A program made the translations under genes and the position numbers. The notes beneath the pieces were generated by a model. That model made no database searches. It saw only the letters and a list, made by a program, of their open reading frames with translations, and was not told where the DNA came from. A DNA stretch of 64,000 nt from GCA-2688775 sp035288865 (lineage in GTDB: Archaea > Nanobdellota > Nanobdellia > Woesearchaeales > GW2011-AR4): contig DATDZA010000026.1 of the NCBI GenBank assembly GCA_035288865.1, forward strand, positions 1-64,000, written 5' to 3'. Positions 1-7,409 of the stretch are shown here, piece after piece (within the stretch, counting starts at the first letter, position 1; the number at the start of each line of letters is the position of its first letter).

Positions 1-21
1 AAATTAACCATAGAAAGATAT

Positions 22-71
22 TTACGTCACAAATATATAAATCTTGTGTTTTTGCTTAAAATGTGACGTAA
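22..71. promoter_or_regulatory. Perfect 10-bp inverted repeat flanking a TATA-like core
   Basis: TTACGTCACA at 22-31 is repeated in inverted form as TGTGACGTAA at 62-71. The 30-base spacer holds an AT-rich core (about 32-44) that reads as a TATA box on either strand. It lies just downstream of the metK stop. It could be an operator around the promoter of a gene left of the window, or a stem at the 3' end of the metK transcript. No U-run follows, so the operator reading is slightly preferred. Confidence 0.45.
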
Positions 72-83
72 TATAAAAAGGAA

Positions 84-1244
84 TTACTGCAATCCGGCTT
101 CTTTCCTCAAAGTCTCAGCCAAGTCAGTCTTCTCCCACGTAAAATCCGGATCATTTCTCCCAAAGTGTCCGTAAGATGCCGTCTTTTTGTAGATTGGCCT
201 TCGTAAATTCAAATGCGAAATTATCCAGCTTGGAGTTAATTTAAAATGTTTTTTAACTAACTCAACAATTTTTTCTTCAGGAATTTTATTTGTTCCGAAA
301 GTATCCACATTTACAGATGTTGGCTGCGCAACTCCGATTGCATAAGACAATTGGACTTCGCATTTGTCTGCAAGGCCTGCAGCCACGACATTTTTTGCAA
401 CGTATCTTGCAGCATAAGCACCGCTCCTGTCAACTTTGGATGGGTCCTTGCCTGAGAATGCTCCGCCGCCATGCCTTCCAACTCCACCATAAGTGTCAAC
501 AATAATTTTTCTTCCTGTGACTCCGGAATCTCCTTCCGGGCCCCCGATTACAAATTTTCCGGTTGCGTTGATATGAACTTTTGTGTTGCTGTCCATCCAT
601 TTTCCCAAAACAGGCTCAATAACTTTTTTTCTGATTTCATCTTTTAATATGTCTTCGCTAATATGTTCTAAATGCTGCTGCGCAATTACAACTGCGCTCA
701 CTCTTTTTGGAACTCCATCATGATACTCAACACTCACTTGTGATTTTCCATCCGGGCCTAAATCTGTGATTATTGCTTTCTTTCTTGACTCCGCTAATTT
801 TGAAGTTAACCTGTGGGCCAAAATAATTGGCAAAGGCATTAGCTCAGGAGTTTCACTGCACGCAAAACCGTACATCATTCCCTGATCACCAGCCCCCTGC
901 TCATGAGAAGAGGACTCGGTTACACCCTGGGAAATATCGGCGCTCTGCCCGTGAATGCTGACAAGTACTCCTGCATCTTCGCAGTCAATACCAAATTCCG
1001 GATTCGTGTATCCAATCTCCTTTAAAGTTTTTCTTACAATGCCTTGTATGTCAGCATAGCCCTTGGTTGAAACTTCACCAGCAACAACTACCAATCCGGT
1101 CGTTGTCAAACATTCAACAGCAACCCTTGAATAGGGGTCCTGCGCAAACAAAGAATCTAGTATAGCATCGCTTATCTGGTCGCAAATCTTGTCAGGGTGA
1201 CCTTCTGTAACGCTCTCTGATGTAACATAGGTTATAATAGCCAT
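84..1244 (-). CDS. metK: S-adenosylmethionine synthetase, bacterial/eukaryotic type
   Basis: Makes S-adenosylmethionine from methionine and ATP, the methyl donor for the cell. From the ATG at 1244 the protein has 386 residues, the usual bacterial MetK length. Visible signatures are EGHPDKICDQISDAILD near residues 14-30, the GAGDQG loop, and the glycine-rich GGGAFSGKDPSKVDRS segment, all typical of the MetK family. Most archaea use a different, distantly related synthetase, so this gene was probably gained from bacteria. The start was chosen because a GAGGTG ribosome binding site (1251-1256) sits at the right distance from ATG 1244; the upstream GTG at 1253 overlaps that site. It is transcribed divergently from an HTH-CBS regulator. 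Confidence 0.97.
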   Translation of the reverse strand: MAIITYVTSESVTEGHPDKICDQISDAILDSLFAQDPYSRVAVECLTTTGLVVVAGEVSTKGYADIQGIVRKTLKEIGYTNPEFGIDCEDAGVLVSIHGQSADISQGVTESSSHEQGAGDQGMMYGFACSETPELMPLPIILAHRLTSKLAESRKKAIITDLGPDGKSQVSVEYHDGVPKRVSAVVIAQQHLEHISEDILKDEIRKKVIEPVLGKWMDSNTKVHINATGKFVIGGPEGDSGVTGRKIIVDTYGGVGRHGGGAFSGKDPSKVDRSGAYAARYVAKNVVAAGLADKCEVQLSYAIGVAQPTSVNVDTFGTNKIPEEKIVELVKKHFKLTPSWIISHLNLRRPIYKKTASYGHFGRNDPDFTWEKTDLAETLRKEAGLQ

Positions 1245-1322
1245 TTTCTTCACCTCAATTGTTTAGAATATACATTATCATCTGGTTTTCCAAGCTTTAA
1301 TTAAAAACTTTCGTGTTATAAA

Positions 1323-1338
1323 TATTCCGAAAGGAATA
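1323..1338. promoter_or_regulatory. Inverted repeat between metK and the HTH-CBS gene
   Basis: TATTCC and GGAATA surround a GAAA loop, giving a perfect 6-bp inverted repeat in the divergent intergenic region (1245-1418). It lies next to AT-rich promoter-like stretches on both sides, for example ATTTTAAATAG just downstream. It is a plausible operator for the neighbouring helix-turn-helix protein. The CCGAAA part could also simply be a BRE element. Confidence 0.35.
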
Positions 1339-1418
1339 ATTTTAAATAGAAGTTGATTATTTGAAAATAAAGGTAATTTTGACGAATAAAAATTAAATAA
1401 TAACAATTTACTAACAAA

Positions 1419-1967
1419 ATGCCAAACTACGAACTGGAAGAAATAAAAAAAATCAGGAAGAAATTGGAATTGACGCAGACTGAATTAGCCGACAGGGCAG
1501 GAGTTTCCCAATCTTTAATAGCGAAGATAGAAGCTGGAAGGATTGACCCAACCTACTCAAAAACAAAAAAAATATTTGCGGCTTTAAGCGATTTGGAAAA
1601 AAAAGAGGAGATCAAGGCGGAACAGTTGATGACTACTAGAATTATTAGCGTTGCCTCATCAGATTCCACGAAAGATTCAATTGAAAAGATGAAGAAATTC
1701 CAGATATCCCAATTGCCGGTTATTGATAACCATAAACTAATCGGGCTTGTTTCAGAATCAATAATACTTGACGCTATGCTAAATGCCAAAGGCAATCAAG
1801 TTCGTGATATAATGCAGGAAGCGCCTCCAATAGTTTCAAAGACAACTTCAATACAGGTAGTTTCAAGCTTGCTTAAGCATTTCCCGATGGTTGCAGTGTC
1901 AGAAGAAGGAAAATTGGTCGGAATAATTACTAAATCAGATTTATTGGGGAAATTGTATAAGGGATAA
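1419..1967 (+). CDS. XRE-type HTH transcriptional regulator with a CBS-domain pair
   Basis: A 182-residue probable transcription regulator. Residues about 8-60 form an XRE/lambda-repressor helix-turn-helix (TQTELADRAGVSQSLIAKIE). Residues about 67-120 and 125-180 are two CBS motifs, the second ending in VGIITKSDLL. Paired CBS domains bind adenosyl ligands such as AMP, ATP or S-adenosylmethionine, so this is likely a ligand-sensing repressor or activator. It sits head to head with metK, with an inverted repeat between them, which makes metK a natural target. HTH-CBS proteins of this layout are widespread in archaea. The ligand is inferred. Confidence 0.88.
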   Translation: MPNYELEEIKKIRKKLELTQTELADRAGVSQSLIAKIEAGRIDPTYSKTKKIFAALSDLEKKEEIKAEQLMTTRIISVASSDSTKDSIEKMKKFQISQLPVIDNHKLIGLVSESIILDAMLNAKGNQVRDIMQEAPPIVSKTTSIQVVSSLLKHFPMVAVSEEGKLVGIITKSDLLGKLYKG

Positions 1968-1968
1968 A

Positions 1969-3090
1969 TCAGACGTAATTCTCAATAGTCTTGTAATTTG
2001 CAGCTAGCATGTCAACCCCATACCTTAACGTCTCATCAATTGTTGCCAATTTAACCAATGCTAGATTTTCGCTGGAAGGCAAACCAGTATCCAGATTAAA
2101 ATTTTGTCCTAAATAAACAACATTATTTGCGTGAATAGCAAAAAAATCGTGGGAAATTGCAAAATCACTTGCAAGAAATCTTTCGCTTGCCTGAACAATC
2201 TTCGTACCTACCTTAACTGCCAAGTTTAATAATTCCAAGACAGAATATCTCGGCATCTCTGGATTATCACTTAAATACCACTGTTTTCTGTCCTGATTCA
2301 TTAATCTTATTTGGTCATCATTTATTTTTTCGAGTGGCACAAGGCAATCCAAGCCGGAAATGTGGCGTAATGGCTTATGAAATGCAAATAGGAGCTCTGT
2401 ATAAAATATGAAATCCCTATATGCGTCTCTTAGCGGATGATTTGGATCATCGCTTGAATATCTACCAAAATATTTTTCATAATCAACACCGTTTGCTGCA
2501 AATATTCCACTTTTTCCGTAAGCTAGCTTAATTCCTGAGTTAACTACTTCGAAAAGATTATCATCCAATTCTAGGCTTGTGTGCGGGCGCATGCTATGGT
2601 CGTTATACCTGAATTCATAAGGATTTGTGCCTTCTAAAACATCAAGAAGATAAGCGTCTATAATACTTTCAATTACCTTATGCCTGCGATATTCATGGGA
2701 AGGATGATTACGCCAATGGTCTTTGGCTGCTCTGTAAACAAAAGGATGAAAAATTAAATCACCAACTGCGTGAAGGTATCTTCTGTAGATATCAGCCCCT
2801 AACTGATCCAAATCAGTTTTTTGGCTTCCATCTCTATCTTCATTTCTTTTTGACTTAAGAATATCAAGTTCGGAACAAAATTCATCATACGAGCCATCCC
2901 AATGGAATGTATCAGACACAACATTATACCTTTGCGGGTGGGTGTGGCGGATTATATCCTTGACATAAAAAATATCCTGTCCAAAAGATGTCCATTCCTC
3001 CCTATAAATATCTCCTTGATGTACGGCGTCGCCTAAAAAGTTTCCCAGTACTTTTCTTTCAAGAAGTAAATGAGTTATTGGTTGCGGCAT
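1969..3090 (-). CDS. Putative zinc-dependent phospholipase C-like protein
   Basis: 373 residues without signal peptide or membrane segment. The histidine pattern recalls the zinc-dependent phospholipase C / S1-P1 nuclease fold: an N-terminal PQPITHLLLE segment, GQDIFYVKDIIRHTH near residues 38-52, and HAVGDLIFHPFVYRAAKDHW near residues 110-130, where members of the fold have a G-D/H-x-x-x-HP motif. Substrate and activity cannot be told from the sequence. The gene ends one base past the stop of the convergent HTH-CBS gene. It has its own leftward promoter region in the 105-base gap before the next rightward gene. The family call is tentative. Confidence 0.5.
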   Translation of the reverse strand: MPQPITHLLLERKVLGNFLGDAVHQGDIYREEWTSFGQDIFYVKDIIRHTHPQRYNVVSDTFHWDGSYDEFCSELDILKSKRNEDRDGSQKTDLDQLGADIYRRYLHAVGDLIFHPFVYRAAKDHWRNHPSHEYRRHKVIESIIDAYLLDVLEGTNPYEFRYNDHSMRPHTSLELDDNLFEVVNSGIKLAYGKSGIFAANGVDYEKYFGRYSSDDPNHPLRDAYRDFIFYTELLFAFHKPLRHISGLDCLVPLEKINDDQIRLMNQDRKQWYLSDNPEMPRYSVLELLNLAVKVGTKIVQASERFLASDFAISHDFFAIHANNVVYLGQNFNLDTGLPSSENLALVKLATIDETLRYGVDMLAANYKTIENYV

Positions 3091-3164
3091 TGTATAATCA
3101 TAGACCTTAGTTGCCTTTTAAATCTTTCTATTTTTATTACTGAAGAGTTGTAATAATAGGAAGA

Positions 3165-3172
3165 TTTATAAA
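3165..3172 (+). promoter_or_regulatory. TATA box of the 3196 gene
   Basis: TTTATAAA preceded by purines, centred 28 bases before ATG 3196. This spacing implies a leaderless transcript beginning at or next to the start codon. Confidence 0.6.
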
Positions 3173-3195
3173 TAAATTTATTAAGTTCAAATAAT

Positions 3196-3729
3196 ATGGA
3201 TCTACTTATAGGTGTTTATCATGATCCAAGATATTTAAGTGATGTAGAAAAATTACTTCGCTATAAATTTCCTGGAGGTCTTGAGTCATTGATGTTAGAA
3301 ATTCCTTCCGATTTCGACATACTAAGGTCAGTTTATTCTACTGTTTATGGGAGGGAGTACAAGTTTATTGGTAATACATTTTATACCCCTCTAGCGGAAA
3401 GATTCAGACAAACTGGAACTACTATAATTTATGGAGATACCCCCCTCGGCATAGATAACAAGGAACTTTTAGATGGTAAAAATTATGAGAGAAACTTATA
3501 TTTGAAAGCTCTCAGGAGATATTTAACCAAGTCAGATGATAAATATATGATAAAAAAGATTGAAGAGACAAACCCTGTGGCTGTAGCAGTAGGTAGAATA
3601 CATACTGATAGGATAAAAAGAATGTTTCCAAATGTGCATTATATTGCACATTCTCCAAGAAATCGCTTTACGAGACTTTTTGTAAATGATAGTCTCCCAG
3701 ACAAGATTATACCAGTCGATGTATGTTAA
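3196..3729 (+). CDS. Hypothetical protein, 177 aa
   Basis: I do not recognise this 177-residue soluble protein. It starts with a beta strand (MDLLIGVYHDPRY) and near the C-terminus has VAVAVGRIHTDRIKRMFP. A glycine-then-histidine segment followed by a helix is loosely like the end of TraB/PrgY-type proteins, but the similarity is too weak for a name. A TATA box lies 28 bases before the ATG and no ribosome binding site is seen, so translation is probably leaderless. Its stop overlaps the stop of the convergent phosphoesterase gene by four bases. Confidence 0.75.
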   Translation: MDLLIGVYHDPRYLSDVEKLLRYKFPGGLESLMLEIPSDFDILRSVYSTVYGREYKFIGNTFYTPLAERFRQTGTTIIYGDTPLGIDNKELLDGKNYERNLYLKALRRYLTKSDDKYMIKKIEETNPVAVAVGRIHTDRIKRMFPNVHYIAHSPRNRFTRLFVNDSLPDKIIPVDVC

Positions 3730-4475
3730 ATTTTTTCGCGTAAATTCTTCAGTTTTCCAAAATCATAAATTTTGTCCTCAACAGCAAAAACCTCAAAATC
3801 ATCAAGATTTTGCTTAAGAAAAGGGCTTAAGGTTTTATCGCGCATTATGTTTGTTCCTCCCACTATAGCATTGAATGAAGGAAGCACAATTAGGTTCTTT
3901 CCTTTGTACCTTCCTTTCAGAAAGCATTTGAATGTTTCCACTCGTGCGCCATCTTTCAATGATAAAGCTGGATGCTCATGCCCTATTATAATAGTGGAAA
4001 CCTGCTGCAGAACATCTTTACCAGGAATCTTATCTCCATGAATTACAAGTATCCTGCTTTTAGGTTTATTTTTCTTATCATTTTTGGATTCCATAATATA
4101 ATAATCAACAACTTTCACATTTCTTTTTCTGGCAATCGGGCCAAGAATCATGTCATGGTTACCTTTAATCAGAATTACTTCATTGCAGTGCCTGGCCAAT
4201 AAATCCAAAAATTTCAATACATTTCGCCACTCCTGCTCCGAAATAGTGCCAAACTCATGCTTTAAGTCGCCATTTATGATTATTTTGTCTACTTTTCCCA
4301 CGCTGTCGAATATTTTTTCAATCTTTTGGACCATTTCACCAAATTGAAGCCTTGGAATCATTATTCCCTTTTTGTTTAATGCTTCTTCGTATCCAATATG
4401 GACATCAGAAATAATTAAAGTTGAATCAAAGTAAAGCGTCAAGTCAATTACTTTAATATTATCTAGTATTTTCAT
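3726..4475 (-). CDS. ICC-like calcineurin-type phosphoesterase (COG1407-like)
   Basis: A 249-residue metallophosphoesterase. Metal-ligand motifs appear in order: SDVHIG near residue 22, NGDLKHEFG near 69, KGNHD near 100, IHGD near 145 and GHEHPA near 165. The Lys-His after the second motif and the late GRYKGKNLIVLPSFN segment are typical of the archaeal/bacterial ICC-like family often encoded beside or fused to Lhr-type helicases. Here the Lhr gene is 19 kb away (23161-25752). The family is thought to act in nucleic-acid repair or processing, but the substrate is unknown. The final residues overlap the convergent 3196 gene. Confidence 0.88.
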   Translation of the reverse strand: MKILDNIKVIDLTLYFDSTLIISDVHIGYEEALNKKGIMIPRLQFGEMVQKIEKIFDSVGKVDKIIINGDLKHEFGTISEQEWRNVLKFLDLLARHCNEVILIKGNHDMILGPIARKRNVKVVDYYIMESKNDKKNKPKSRILVIHGDKIPGKDVLQQVSTIIIGHEHPALSLKDGARVETFKCFLKGRYKGKNLIVLPSFNAIVGGTNIMRDKTLSPFLKQNLDDFEVFAVEDKIYDFGKLKNLREKI

Positions 4476-4560
4476 AAAGGATAGAAATTAAGTTTACTAT
4501 ATATAGATTAAGGAAAAGAATCGAAGTAAAATTTATATACAACTCTTGTTTCCTAAAATT

Positions 4561-4947
4561 ATGTTAAGCCCGAGTTTAATTCAAGAATTAAATGGGATAG
4601 ATCCTCACGGAGGTTCTATACATACCGATGCGGAGTTACAAGATTTTTCTGGAAGACCAGGATTGCATGCGCTTTTGCAGAATCAAGGTTTGTCACTGGC
4701 AATAGACCAGCCAATGCCAGAAAGAATCTCCTATATTTTGGGAATTAGAATTCAGGAAGGCCAAGTTCAGGCAAGATATTCTAAAGATGATGGATCAACG
4801 CAGGTTTTGGTGATGAACCCCCACCCATTTGCAGCAACGTTAGGATTTAAGGCAAGAATTGTTTTCTTTGATAAAAAATACGACCGTGCACCAGTACACA
4901 ATTTAGTCGAACAACTTTTAGATAATGGCTATACCAGCAGGTCATAA
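4561..4947 (+). CDS. Hypothetical protein, 128 aa
   Basis: Small soluble protein without a recognised family. A TATA-like AAATTTATATAC (about 4529-4540) sits about 27 bases before ATG 4561, so that ATG is preferred over the in-frame TTG at 4546, which lies between the TATA box and the predicted transcript start. The middle (residues 50-100) looks like alternating beta strands, and the end (HNLVEQLLDN) like a helix. Nothing around it gives a function. Confidence 0.7.
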   Translation: MLSPSLIQELNGIDPHGGSIHTDAELQDFSGRPGLHALLQNQGLSLAIDQPMPERISYILGIRIQEGQVQARYSKDDGSTQVLVMNPHPFAATLGFKARIVFFDKKYDRAPVHNLVEQLLDNGYTSRS

Positions 4948-4995
4948 TATATTTCTTAATTAACAATCAAATAAAAAAAAGAAAAAAATAGCTGC

Positions 4996-5352
4996 TTATT
5001 CTTTTGCAAGCTGATAGACTTCCTTGAGCGCAACTACGATACTTGCAGGAACTACAAATGTCAGCAAGCTGTCAAACACTCCGCTTAAGTAATCTCCAAT
5101 CAACTCAACGTTTGCCCATCCAGAAACCTGGGCGCTGCCCGCATAGGCAACAATTACTAAAGCAACCGTAACCATCAAAAAGTCTTTGGTCTCCTTGCCT
5201 GAAACATTTAAGAACCCTACTATAAGGCCCAGCACAACCAGAATTGACCAAAGCCACGCTTTAGCCGCTCCCAACTCCGCAGATGCCAAGCCAAGTACCA
5301 AGGCTATTATTACTCCAACGATGAAGGAATAATTCCCAATCCGCTTTTCCAT
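4996..5352 (-). CDS. Small membrane protein, paralogue of the 5811 gene
   Basis: 118 residues with about four hydrophobic segments: residues 9-27, 32-50, 58-75 and 95-112. It aligns over its whole length with the divergent 5811 protein, with shared IVGFLNVS-KET in the loop after the second segment and a P-A-x-I-V-V-A-L-K ending. Function unknown. The strong ribosome binding site GGAGGTG (5371-5377) and a BRE/TATA pair (5451-5466) suggest high expression. The leader of about 78 bases carries two stable hairpins, unusual in a genome where many genes look leaderless. Confidence 0.85.
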   Translation of the reverse strand: MEKRIGNYSFIVGVIIALVLGLASAELGAAKAWLWSILVVLGLIVGFLNVSGKETKDFLMVTVALVIVAYAGSAQVSGWANVELIGDYLSGVFDSLLTFVVPASIVVALKEVYQLAKE

Positions 5353-5382
5353 GTTTGGTTCACCTCCAAGTGAAACTCATAA

Positions 5383-5426
5383 GCTTCGAATTTCGAAGCC
5401 CGCTAAGCATTCCGTTGGGAATACTT
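5383..5426 (-). promoter_or_regulatory. Two-hairpin structured leader of the 4996-5352 gene
   Basis: Two inverted repeats lie in the presumed 5' UTR. GCTTCGAA/TTCGAAGC is at 5383-5399 with a one-base centre. AAGCATTCC/GGAATACTT is at 5405-5426 with a four-base loop and one G-T pair. They lie between the predicted transcript start (about 5430) and the ribosome binding site at 5371-5377. This could be a cis-acting control or an mRNA-stabilising leader. The first repeat could also be a protein-binding palindrome. Confidence 0.5.
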
Positions 5427-5450
5427 AGAATATCTACTTTTGAAACAAGG

Positions 5451-5466
5451 GTATATAAAACTTTCG
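5451..5466 (-). promoter_or_regulatory. BRE/TATA promoter of the 4996-5352 gene
   Basis: On the minus strand CGAAAG is followed directly by TTTTATATAC, a good archaeal BRE-TATA pair. The predicted start is near 5430. Confidence 0.55.
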
Positions 5467-5810
5467 AAAATTATTAATAATAAGGGAGCGTTTTTAATCC
5501 TATTTTGTTCAAATACGGGCAAATCGGGTTCCTAAAATTGAATAAGCTTTTATTTGCTATTTTAGAGTTGTAAGTTTGATCTTTTTTGGAGGATTTATAT
5601 GAATCTTAAATAATAAAGATATACTAAAAGCATGCTACTAAAATTAACTGTCCTAAAACAATCTGAAATTTCTAAATAAATCAATACTTGATTTTCAATT
5701 TAAAAGTCCGCGGATCGAAAACCCGCGAAACTTTTAAATATTAGTTAATTAACATTGAGTAAAAAGTAAGATTTAATATATAACTATAAACACGGAGGTG
5801 TTATATTAAA
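5467..5810. other. Rest of the 458-base divergent intergenic region
   Basis: No convincing gene was found between the two paralogous membrane-protein genes (gap 5353-5810). Besides the leader hairpins and promoters listed separately, it holds a GGAGG site (5588-5592) with an ATG at 5599 that opens only a four-codon frame ending at 5613. This may be a decayed start or a non-functional coincidence. Confidence 0.4.
5702..5740 (+). promoter_or_regulatory. Inverted repeat overlapping BRE/TATA of the 5811 gene
   Basis: AAAAGT (5702-5707) and ACTTTT (5730-5735) form the outer arms. CGCGG (5709-5713) and CCGCG (5723-5727) form the inner arms. The right half overlaps a BRE-like GCGAAA and the TATA box CTTTTAAATA (5731-5740), which would start transcription near 5763. 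A factor bound here would compete with TBP/TFB, so it is a plausible operator. The ribosome binding site GGAGGTG lies at 5794-5800. Confidence 0.45.
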
Positions 5811-6167
5811 ATGGGAAGTAAACTAGGACAATGGGCGTTTATTATTGGCGTCCTTTTGGCTATCGTGGTTGGAGTTTTTTCGGCTAATTTGGAGCCTAGT
5901 ACTCAGGGAACACTAACCTTGGTATTAGTGGTTTTAGGACTAGTTGTAGGTTTCTTGAACGTAAGCGAGAAAGAGACAACTCCTTTCTTGGTGGCAGCAG
6001 CGGCTTTAATGTTAACTGCAACTTCAGTTGGCACACTTCAGTCCATAGACTTGGGGATAAGCTTAGGTAAATACCTTGCTAACATAGTTAGTCAGATTGC
6101 AGTTTTCGTTGCGCCAGCAGCAGTAATTGTTGCTTTGAAGGCAATAAACTCGCTAGCTAAGGACTAA
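5811..6167 (+). CDS. Small membrane protein, paralogue of the 4996-5352 gene
   Basis: 118 residues with four hydrophobic stretches and the same length and loop motif (GFLNVSEKET) as its divergent paralogue. The two diverged after an inverted duplication. No catalytic motif is seen. The GGAGGTG site ten bases before the ATG is one of the strongest in the window, and the intergenic region carries an inverted repeat over its promoter. Abundant small membrane proteins of this shape are seen in related DPANN genomes (from memory). A role in the cell envelope is possible but not shown. Confidence 0.85.
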   Translation: MGSKLGQWAFIIGVLLAIVVGVFSANLEPSTQGTLTLVLVVLGLVVGFLNVSEKETTPFLVAAAALMLTATSVGTLQSIDLGISLGKYLANIVSQIAVFVAPAAVIVALKAINSLAKD

Positions 6168-6221
6168 ATATCTGATCGGAATTAAATTTCCGATATTTTT
6201 TATTTTTTTAATTTCGTAATA

Positions 6222-6230
6222 ATTATATAT
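6222..6230 (+). promoter_or_regulatory. TATA box of alaX
   Basis: ATTATATAT is centred about 27 bases before ATG 6253. This supports a leaderless start at 6253 rather than the in-frame TTG at 6244. Confidence 0.5.
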
Positions 6231-6252
6231 CGTTTCAGATTTCTTGACAAAA

Positions 6253-6960
6253 ATGAAGAACGCGTTGTATATGACTGACTCTTATCTGAAAGAATTCGAA
6301 GCGACAGTTGAAAGCGTGAAAGATGATAAGTTTATTATCCTTAATCAAACTACTTTTTACCCAAATGGCGGAGGGCAGCCGCATGATACAGGAATATTAG
6401 TTTGCAATGGAGAAGAATATCCTGTTGTGTTTGTTGGCAAATTTTCAGGCCAGATAAGTCATGAAGTTTCGAAGCCCGGATTGAAAGTTGGTGACAAAAT
6501 ACAAGGAAAGATAGACTGGGAGAGAAGATACAGGCACATGCGGATGCACACAGCCGCTCACATAATAGATGCGATTCTTTACAATGAGGCGGGCGCTTTA
6601 TGCACTGGCAACCAATTAGGCTTGGATAAATCGAGAATTGATTTTTCTTTGGATGTTTTAGATAGAGATAAAATACAAAAATATGTAGATATGTCGAACG
6701 AATGGGTTAGGAAAGCAATTGACGTTAAGATTTATAGTTTACCAAGAGAAGAGGCATTAAAAATACCCGGAGTTGTTAAATTGGCATCAGTTATGCCGCC
6801 TGAAGTTTCAGAATTGAGAATTGTTGAAATTCCAGACATTGATTTGCAGGCAGACGGCGGGACTCAAGTCAAAAACACGTATGAAATTGGAAATATAAGC
6901 CTGGTTTCAGTTGAAAACAAGGGAAAGAACAACAGAAGAATGTATTTTACATTGGATTAA
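6253..6960 (+). CDS. alaX: Alanyl-tRNA editing protein AlaX (medium form)
   Basis: Free-standing editing protein that hydrolyses mischarged Ser- or Gly-tRNA(Ala). 235 residues from ATG 6253. The N-terminal barrel has the TTFYPNGGGQPHDTG motif. The zinc-binding helix is MHTAAHIID near residue 97, an HxxxH. The second zinc motif near residue 199 reads LQADGGTQVKNT: the usual CGGTH/DGGTH histidine is glutamine here, so one zinc ligand seems altered. Length and motifs fit AlaX-M. The next gene follows after 27 bases with a GGAGAT site and may be co-transcribed. Confidence 0.92.
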   Translation: MKNALYMTDSYLKEFEATVESVKDDKFIILNQTTFYPNGGGQPHDTGILVCNGEEYPVVFVGKFSGQISHEVSKPGLKVGDKIQGKIDWERRYRHMRMHTAAHIIDAILYNEAGALCTGNQLGLDKSRIDFSLDVLDRDKIQKYVDMSNEWVRKAIDVKIYSLPREEALKIPGVVKLASVMPPEVSELRIVEIPDIDLQADGGTQVKNTYEIGNISLVSVENKGKNNRRMYFTLD

Positions 6961-6987
6961 TAATAAAGTTAAACTGGAGATAAAACA

Positions 6988-7347
6988 ATGCTGGAATTAT
7001 TAATTGAGAATCCATTGAAAATAGATTTAGTGAATAAGTCAATATCTGCCGAAAATGTAAATGCTGCGCTTGCTGTAGAACGTGAAAGCTACGTTTTACA
7101 CCTCCTAGCCTGCAGATCTCTTGGCTTTATGGATTTAGGAATTCCATTAGATGCTGAGTTTGATCCAGAGCTTGTAGGTAAATTTAATATAAAACCCCAC
7201 GAGTACGATAGACTAATTTCAGAACTTGAACTGGCTCGGGGCTTTACTGCAGAAATACTCACAAAGTCAGTAGAAGGCTATCCTCGCACGGGCAGATCGT
7301 TCTCATATTTCTTGAGGCCGAGCGATTTCATTCCACTAGGTAATTAG
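6988..7347 (+). CDS. Hypothetical protein, 119 aa
   Basis: Unrecognised, mostly helical soluble protein with a charged centre (EFDPELVGKFNIKPHEYDRLISELE). It starts 27 bases after alaX behind a GGAGAT ribosome binding site, so it probably shares the alaX transcript. The segment VNAALAVERESYVLHLLACRSLGF contains two cysteine/histidine residues but no clear metal motif. No function is proposed. Confidence 0.65.
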   Translation: MLELLIENPLKIDLVNKSISAENVNAALAVERESYVLHLLACRSLGFMDLGIPLDAEFDPELVGKFNIKPHEYDRLISELELARGFTAEILTKSVEGYPRTGRSFSYFLRPSDFIPLGN

Positions 7348-7379
7348 TAAGTACTTTCTAGTAGTTACAAATGGAAAGA

Positions 7380-7387
7380 TTTATAAA
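7380..7387 (+). promoter_or_regulatory. TATA box of the 7410 gene
   Basis: TTTATAAA at 7380-7387 points to a transcript start near 7410. This rules out the in-frame ATG at 7371 (upstream of the TATA box) and favours ATG 7410 over ATG 7398. Confidence 0.55.
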
Positions 7388-7409
7388 GGACATTATTATG
7401 ACATTTAAG

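Noticed and set aside
7371..7409. Upstream start for the 7410 lipoprotein
   Set aside because: ATG 7371 lies before the TATA box at 7380-7387, so it cannot be in that transcript.
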